From NCBI GenBank assembly GCA_030149405.1, contig JASBRM010000187.1, forward strand, positions 1-9,730: a DNA stretch of 9,730 nt, read 5' to 3'. Numbering within the stretch: position 1 is the first letter of the stretch; each line of letters starts with the position of its first letter. Of the stretch, positions 6,794-9,730 are shown in pieces. Made by a program: the position numbers and the translations under genes. The DNA comes from Neptuniibacter sp. (lineage in GTDB: Bacteria; Pseudomonadota; Gammaproteobacteria; Pseudomonadales; Balneatricaceae). Below the pieces are notes generated by a model, which worked only from the letters and a program-made list of their open reading frames with translations, did no database searches and had not been told where the DNA came from.

Positions 6794-7953
6794 CAGTTAG
6801 CCTCCTGAAATGGTGTATCAGCTTCTACTCTTTCCATATACGCTCTAAATACATCGAGATAACGAGGGATAGGAATCAGGAAGGCATCATGCCCGTGAGC
6901 GGCATCAATTTCGGCATAACTGACCTGTTTGTCGGCTTCGACCAGAGCGTCAACAATCTCTCTGGAACGCCCTGGAGAAAAACGCCAGTCGGTGGTGAAG
7001 GAGATCACCATAAACTTCGCCTTAGCCTTTTCCAGAGCGGCGGGGAGGCTATTGCCTGCCTCTGCTGCAGGATCAAAATAATCCAGAGCTTTAGTCATCA
7101 GGAGATAAGTATTCGCATCAAAAGCCGTTGAGAAGCGTTCACCCTGATAGCGTAAATAGGATTCAACCTCGAACTGAGGCGTAAAGTCGTAACTGATCTG
7201 ACCAGAACGTAATTCACGTCCAAACTTGCTGCGCATGCCATCATCGGAAAGGTAGGTGATGTGCCCCAGCATTCGTGCCAACATCAGACCCACTTTGGGC
7301 ACTTCATCCTTTTCGTAATAGTGGCCATTGTAGAACTGAGGGTCCTGACTAATCGCCTGACGCGCTACTTCGTTAAACGCGATATTCTGCGCAGACAGTT
7401 TTGGCGCGGCTGCTATCACCATGCAGTGACGAAGTCTGTCAGGGTAATTGATTGCCCACTGCATTGCTTGCATGCCACCAAGGCTGCCACCAATTACGGC
7501 TGCAAATTGCTCAATGCCGTAATAATCCGCAAGACGTGCCTGGCTTTCTACCCAATCGTTGACTGTGACAATAGGGAAATCAGGACCATAGGGTTTACCT
7601 GTTTCCGGGTTGGTTTGGTTAGGGCCGCTGGAACCATGGCAGCCGCCCAGATTGTTAAGGCCAATGACAAAAAATTTATTCGTATCGATTGGCTTACCCG
7701 GGCCGATTGCTGAATCCCACCACCCAGGTTTCTTATCTTCCATGCTGTGGTATCCAGCAACATGGTGATTACCTGACAGCGCATGGCAGATCAGGATGGC
7801 ATTGGATTTATCTTCGTTTAAGGTGCCATAGGTTTCTACAATCAGGTGGTAGTTTTCAAGCACTCGTCCACATTGCAGTTGTAATGGCGAATCGAACTCG
7901 ATCGATTGGGGTTCTACAATTCCAACGGAATCTTCAGGAATTACAGCGGGCAT
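6793..7953 (-). CDS. metX: Homoserine O-acyltransferase MetX, probably succinyl-specific
   Basis: A 386-residue alpha/beta-hydrolase-fold enzyme that acylates the hydroxyl of L-homoserine, the first committed step to methionine. The nucleophile elbow is [12 protein letters not shown] with Ser157. Asp322 (TTDWRFSP) and His355 (HGHDAFL) complete the triad. [16 protein letters not shown] (54-69) and [12 protein letters not shown] (100-111) are family hallmarks. The sequence follows the Pseudomonas MetX very closely from the first residues ([11 protein letters not shown]), which supports the ATG at 7951-7953. MetX enzymes that come with MetW in this lineage are assigned as succinyltransferases, so succinyl-CoA is the likelier donor than acetyl-CoA, but sequence alone does not prove it. 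The ribosome binding site is weak (GAG about 10 bases upstream). A 404-base gap upstream suggests its own promoter. Confidence 0.96.
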   Translation of the reverse strand: MPAVIPEDSVGIVEPQSIEFDSPLQLQCGRVLENYHLIVETYGTLNEDKSNAILICHALSGNHHVAGYHSMEDKKPGWWDSAIGPGKPIDTNKFFVIGLNNLGGCHGSSGPNQTNPETGKPYGPDFPIVTVNDWVESQARLADYYGIEQFAAVIGGSLGGMQAMQWAINYPDRLRHCMVIAAAPKLSAQNIAFNEVARQAISQDPQFYNGHYYEKDEVPKVGLMLARMLGHITYLSDDGMRSKFGRELRSGQISYDFTPQFEVESYLRYQGERFSTAFDANTYLLMTKALDYFDPAAEAGNSLPAALEKAKAKFMVISFTTDWRFSPGRSREIVDALVEADKQVSYAEIDAAHGHDAFLIPIPRYLDVFRAYMERVEADTPFQEAN

Positions 7954-8137
7954 TTTTTAACTCGACTCTGATCTTAGTAAATATGAGATGTTCAAAAACT
8001 TAAATGCACTTATAGAAAGCGCGTAGAGCCCAAGATCACATCTCGTAAAAGATGAGAAGAGTGTCTGGAGAAATGTGAGTTTGAACATTCACCTTATAGA
8101 GTCTCAATATCAAGTACTTTGGTTCGAAACAAGTGAG
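7954..8137 (-). promoter_or_regulatory. metX upstream region with paired repeats, probable promoter zone
   Basis: No coding signal is visible. On the + strand ATGTTCAAA (7988-7996) is the reverse complement of TTTGAACAT (8080-8088). The octamer CTTATAGA occurs twice in direct orientation (8009-8016 and 8093-8100), 84 bases apart and each preceded by a similar (C)ATxCAC stretch. Read toward metX these octamers are TCTATAAG, so each holds a TATAAG that could be a -10 element, but no good -35 lies at proper distance from either. The duplicated unit could be two promoters, two operator sites or a local duplication. I do not see a MetJ-type operator or a known SAM riboswitch. Confidence 0.35.
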
Positions 8138-8144
8138 CTATTTT

Positions 8145-8219
8145 AACCTGTTTTTATTAGGGCCTGTTAACACTAATTTCTTCGCCCCTGTTGGAGGTCC
8201 TAGTTTGTTCGCTCCGGTT
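8145..8219 (-). repeat. Three imperfect tandem repeats of 24-27 bases in the yggT-metX gap
   Basis: Read on the - strand, units begin ACCGGAGCGAACAAACTAG (from 8219), ACAGGGGCGAAGAAATTAG (from 8192) and ACAGGCCCTAATAAAAACAG (from 8168). The first two match at 13 of 16 positions in the comparable core (+ strand 8177-8192 against 8204-8219). They lie in a 31-codon frame from ATG 8233 to TAG 8138 whose peptide repeats as TGANKLGPP, TGAKKLVL and TGPNKNR. That frame lacks a Shine-Dalgarno, so I do not call a gene. It may be a fragment of a mobile element or a repeat-derived small ORF. Confidence 0.5.
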
Positions 8220-8310
8220 ATCTGTTCCTGCATTTTTAGCCACAGTTAACTTTTTGGCAAGGAATTTAATGTATTAGCCGTTTCATTTGAATACATGGAA
8301 GGGGTAGGAG

Positions 8311-8346
8311 ATTTTCAGGCAACCTGAAAAGGAAGCCTGAAATTTT
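8311..8346 (-). repeat. Three-arm CAGG element forming alternative hairpins downstream of yggT
   Basis: On the + strand TTTTCAGG (8312-8319) pairs perfectly with CCTGAAAA (8323-8330) across a 3-base loop. The longer first arm TTTCAGGC (8313-8320) can instead pair with GCCTGAAA (8335-8342) across 14 bases. The two hairpins are mutually exclusive. The element begins 12 bases past the yggT stop. On the - strand the last arm is followed by ATCTCC, not a T tract, so it is not a classical intrinsic terminator. It could protect the 3' end of the proC-yggT message or assist factor-dependent termination. Confidence 0.5.
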
Positions 8347-8357
8347 ATTTCGACAGG

Positions 8358-8903
8358 TCAGATGACAAGTGGAGCAATCTGGGATTTCAAAATCTGGATG
8401 ATAATAAAGATCAGGATCGGCGAAAGGTCCAGTCCCCCAATAGGAGGAATTACTTTGCGAGCGAGATTGAATACTGGTTCCGTAATCTGGAGGATTAATT
8501 GTGGCCCAGGGTGATGGCTGCCTGGCGCAACCCAACTGATAATTACGGAAGCTAGAACTGACCAGAAGTAAATTGTCAGGATAGTATCCAGAACACCTGC
8601 GCCCGCGTATATCAGCAGATGAAGAATGTTGGGAAAACCAGAATTCAGTAACAGCAGCAACGCTGTGATCACGCCAATCTTAACTACCAGAGCATAAAGT
8701 AGGGCAGAAAAGTCCAGTTTGCCTATTCGTGGCACTGCTCGGCTGATTGCCAGCACCGGAACATTCGTAAGGCGAGCAATCGCTTGTGAAATTGGGTTGT
8801 AATAATCGGCATGCGCCATTTGCAGCACGAAACGCATGATAATCAAAAATACGTACATCTCACCAAGGGTACGAATGATCAGAATAAGTGGATCCTGTGC
8901 CAT
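8358..8903 (-). CDS. yggT: YggT family integral membrane protein
   Basis: A 181-residue inner-membrane protein made of two tandem YggT units. The repeated signature is visible: NPISQAIARLTNVPVL then RAVPRIGKLDFS (about 36-66), and HPGPQLILQITEPVF then RKVIPPIGGLDLS (about 131-161). Hydrophobic segments lie at about 5-30, 67-87, 92-126 (probably more than one helix) and 160-180. Family function is unclear; reports tie it to osmotic or ion homeostasis and to envelope or division-related processes in various organisms. ATG 8903 has a good AGGA Shine-Dalgarno 8-9 bases upstream. It follows proC after 95 bases containing a long hairpin (8939-8987). The proC-yggT order is the same in Pseudomonas; in E. 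coli yggT also lies near rdgB-hemW. Confidence 0.94.
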   Translation of the reverse strand: MAQDPLILIIRTLGEMYVFLIIMRFVLQMAHADYYNPISQAIARLTNVPVLAISRAVPRIGKLDFSALLYALVVKIGVITALLLLLNSGFPNILHLLIYAGAGVLDTILTIYFWSVLASVIISWVAPGSHHPGPQLILQITEPVFNLARKVIPPIGGLDLSPILIFIIIQILKSQIAPLVI

Positions 8904-8938
8904 AACTATTCCTAGGTTACTGATAAAAATGAAGAAAG

Positions 8939-8987
8939 TGATTCAACTAAGACACAGTATAGAGTCTAGTCTGTCTCAGTTGAATCA
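8939..8987. repeat. Long inverted repeat between proC and yggT
   Basis: TGATTCAACTAAGACA (8939-8954) and TGTCTCAGTTGAATCA (8972-8987) pair over 16 positions with a single A-C mismatch, around a 17-base loop. On the - strand it lies 12 bases after the proC stop. It is followed there by the pyrimidine-rich CTTTCTTCATTTTTAT, which is less U-rich than a standard terminator tail. It could be a partial terminator, an RNA-processing or stabilising hairpin that sets the proC:yggT ratio, or a small mobile palindrome. Confidence 0.75.
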
Positions 8988-8998
8988 TTATGACAGTA

Positions 8999-9730
8999 TC
9001 AGCCTTTACCTAACTCATCTGCCAGCTCTGCCGAGCGATCATTACAAGCTTGTAGGGCGTCGTCAAACAACTCAGGAAGCCCACCATCCAAAAAGCGTTT
9101 AATTGCCTGTTCTGTAGTGCCGTTAGGGGACGTGACCCTGCGGCGGAGTTCTGCTGGGTCAACATCGCTGCTCAGAGCCATTTTTGCAGCCCCCTGAGCG
9201 GTTTGCAATGTAAGCTGGGTAGCTACGTCTTCTGAGAGACCTAGTTTTATACCTGCCTGGATCATGGATTCCATGACTAGGAAATAATATGCGGGCCCTG
9301 ATCCGGATACAGCGGTTACAGCATCAAGCTGTGATTCCTCATCGACCCAGATTGTAATGCCGGTGGCCTGTAGAATGGATTCTGCGAGTTCTTTCTGTTT
9401 GCTGGAAACTGTGCCATTAGCATAAAGGCCGTTTGCTCCTGCTTGCACAAGTGCTGGAGTATTCGGCATGCAGCGAACGATTGCTGTATTGCCGCCGAGC
9501 CACTGTTCCATGCTGCTGGTCATGACGCCGGCTGCAACGGATACGAGGAGCGGCTTTTGAGACTGAACGGTAGTGGCAATGTCTGTCACTACAGATTTAA
9601 GCACCTGAGGTTTTACTGCAAGTATCACCACGTCAGCGGCTGTAACGGCCTCACAGTTGTTGCAGGTGGTTTGTAAACCTTGCTCTTTAAGGTCAATAAG
9701 TTTGCTGGCGTCTGGTTCACTGGCCCAGAT
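8999..9730 (-). CDS. proC: Pyrroline-5-carboxylate reductase, 5'-truncated by window edge
   Basis: This cytoplasmic enzyme reduces 1-pyrroline-5-carboxylate to proline with NAD(P)H. The frame is open to the right edge (IWASEPDASKLIDLKEQG...), so 243 residues are visible. The start and the N-terminal Rossmann GxGxxG, perhaps 35-40 residues, lie outside the window. Visible family features are VILAVKPQVLKSVV, LVSVAAGV, AIVRCMPNTPALVQAGANGL, AVSGSGPAYYFLVMESM (substrate region) and the signature RRRVTSPNGTTEQAI. Asn replaces the first Gly of the commoner SPGGTTE form, a substitution the family pattern tolerates. In Pseudomonas yggS precedes proC and yggT follows it; only yggT can be checked here. 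Confidence 0.96.
   Translation of the reverse strand: MWASEPDASKLIDLKEQGLQTTCNNCEAVTAADVVILAVKPQVLKSVVTDIATTVQSQKPLLVSVAAGVMTSSMEQWLGGNTAIVRCMPNTPALVQAGANGLYANGTVSSKQKELAESILQATGITIWVDEESQLDAVTAVSGSGPAYYFLVMESMIQAGIKLGLSEDVATQLTLQTAQGAAKMALSSDVDPAELRRRVTSPNGTTEQAIKRFLDGGLPELFDDALQACNDRSAELADELGKG

Noticed and set aside
8121..8130. GGTTCGAAAC resembles a tRNA T-loop.
   Set aside because: No matching acceptor stem, D-arm or anticodon arm can be found at proper distance on either strand.
7954..8137. SAM riboswitch or MetJ operator upstream of metX.
   Set aside because: No tandem AGACGTCT-like boxes and no recognisable SAM-I, SAM-II or SAM/SAH riboswitch core can be traced. Only unassigned repeats are present.
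8266..8535. An 89-codon - strand frame overlapping the end of yggT.
   Set aside because: Most of it lies in another frame inside yggT; the remainder covers the hairpin element. Composition is low in family-like motifs, and it has no credible start signal.

Overview
The window looks like core chromosome from a gammaproteobacterium of moderate GC content (judged by eye, not computed). Protein sequences and gene order resemble Pseudomonas and marine Oceanospirillales-type relatives. I can assign a family to every gene except one integral membrane protein. I see no prophage, transposase gene, CRISPR array, defence locus, tRNA or rRNA.

Left half, + strand (1-3831): dapF (5' end outside the window), a DUF484 gene, xerC and a YigB-like HAD phosphatase form a tight run. 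Two of the three junctions are 4-base ATGA overlaps, and xerC has a strong Shine-Dalgarno that favours a GTG start at 1281. The run probably ends at a weak terminator near 2904-2931. A 256-base gap follows, holding a possible promoter and a possible 24-codon leader ORF. Next come an unrecognised six-helix membrane protein (3153-3776) and a strong bidirectional terminator (3793-3831) shared with the convergent genes from the right.

Right half, - strand (9730 down to 3922), in transcription order: proC (5' end outside the window), yggT, a 404-base non-coding gap, metX, metW, a secreted DUF4426 protein, a strong terminator, rdgB and hemW. metX and metW overlap by one base, DUF4426 follows after 12 bases, and rdgB and hemW are 2 bases apart. 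MetX activates homoserine for methionine synthesis and MetW is its partner. ProC makes proline, RdgB cleans deaminated purines from the nucleotide pool, and HemW is a haem-carrying radical-SAM protein.

Two gene groups that, from memory, lie far apart in Pseudomonas aeruginosa (dapF-DUF484-xerC-HAD, and proC-yggT-metX-metW-DUF4426-rdgB-hemW) meet tail to tail here. I found no convincing undescribed system. The best leads are the orphan membrane protein with its leader region, the repeat-rich gap upstream of metX, a triplet of alternative hairpin arms after yggT, a long hairpin between proC and yggT, and the unexplained linkage of DUF4426 to metXW.
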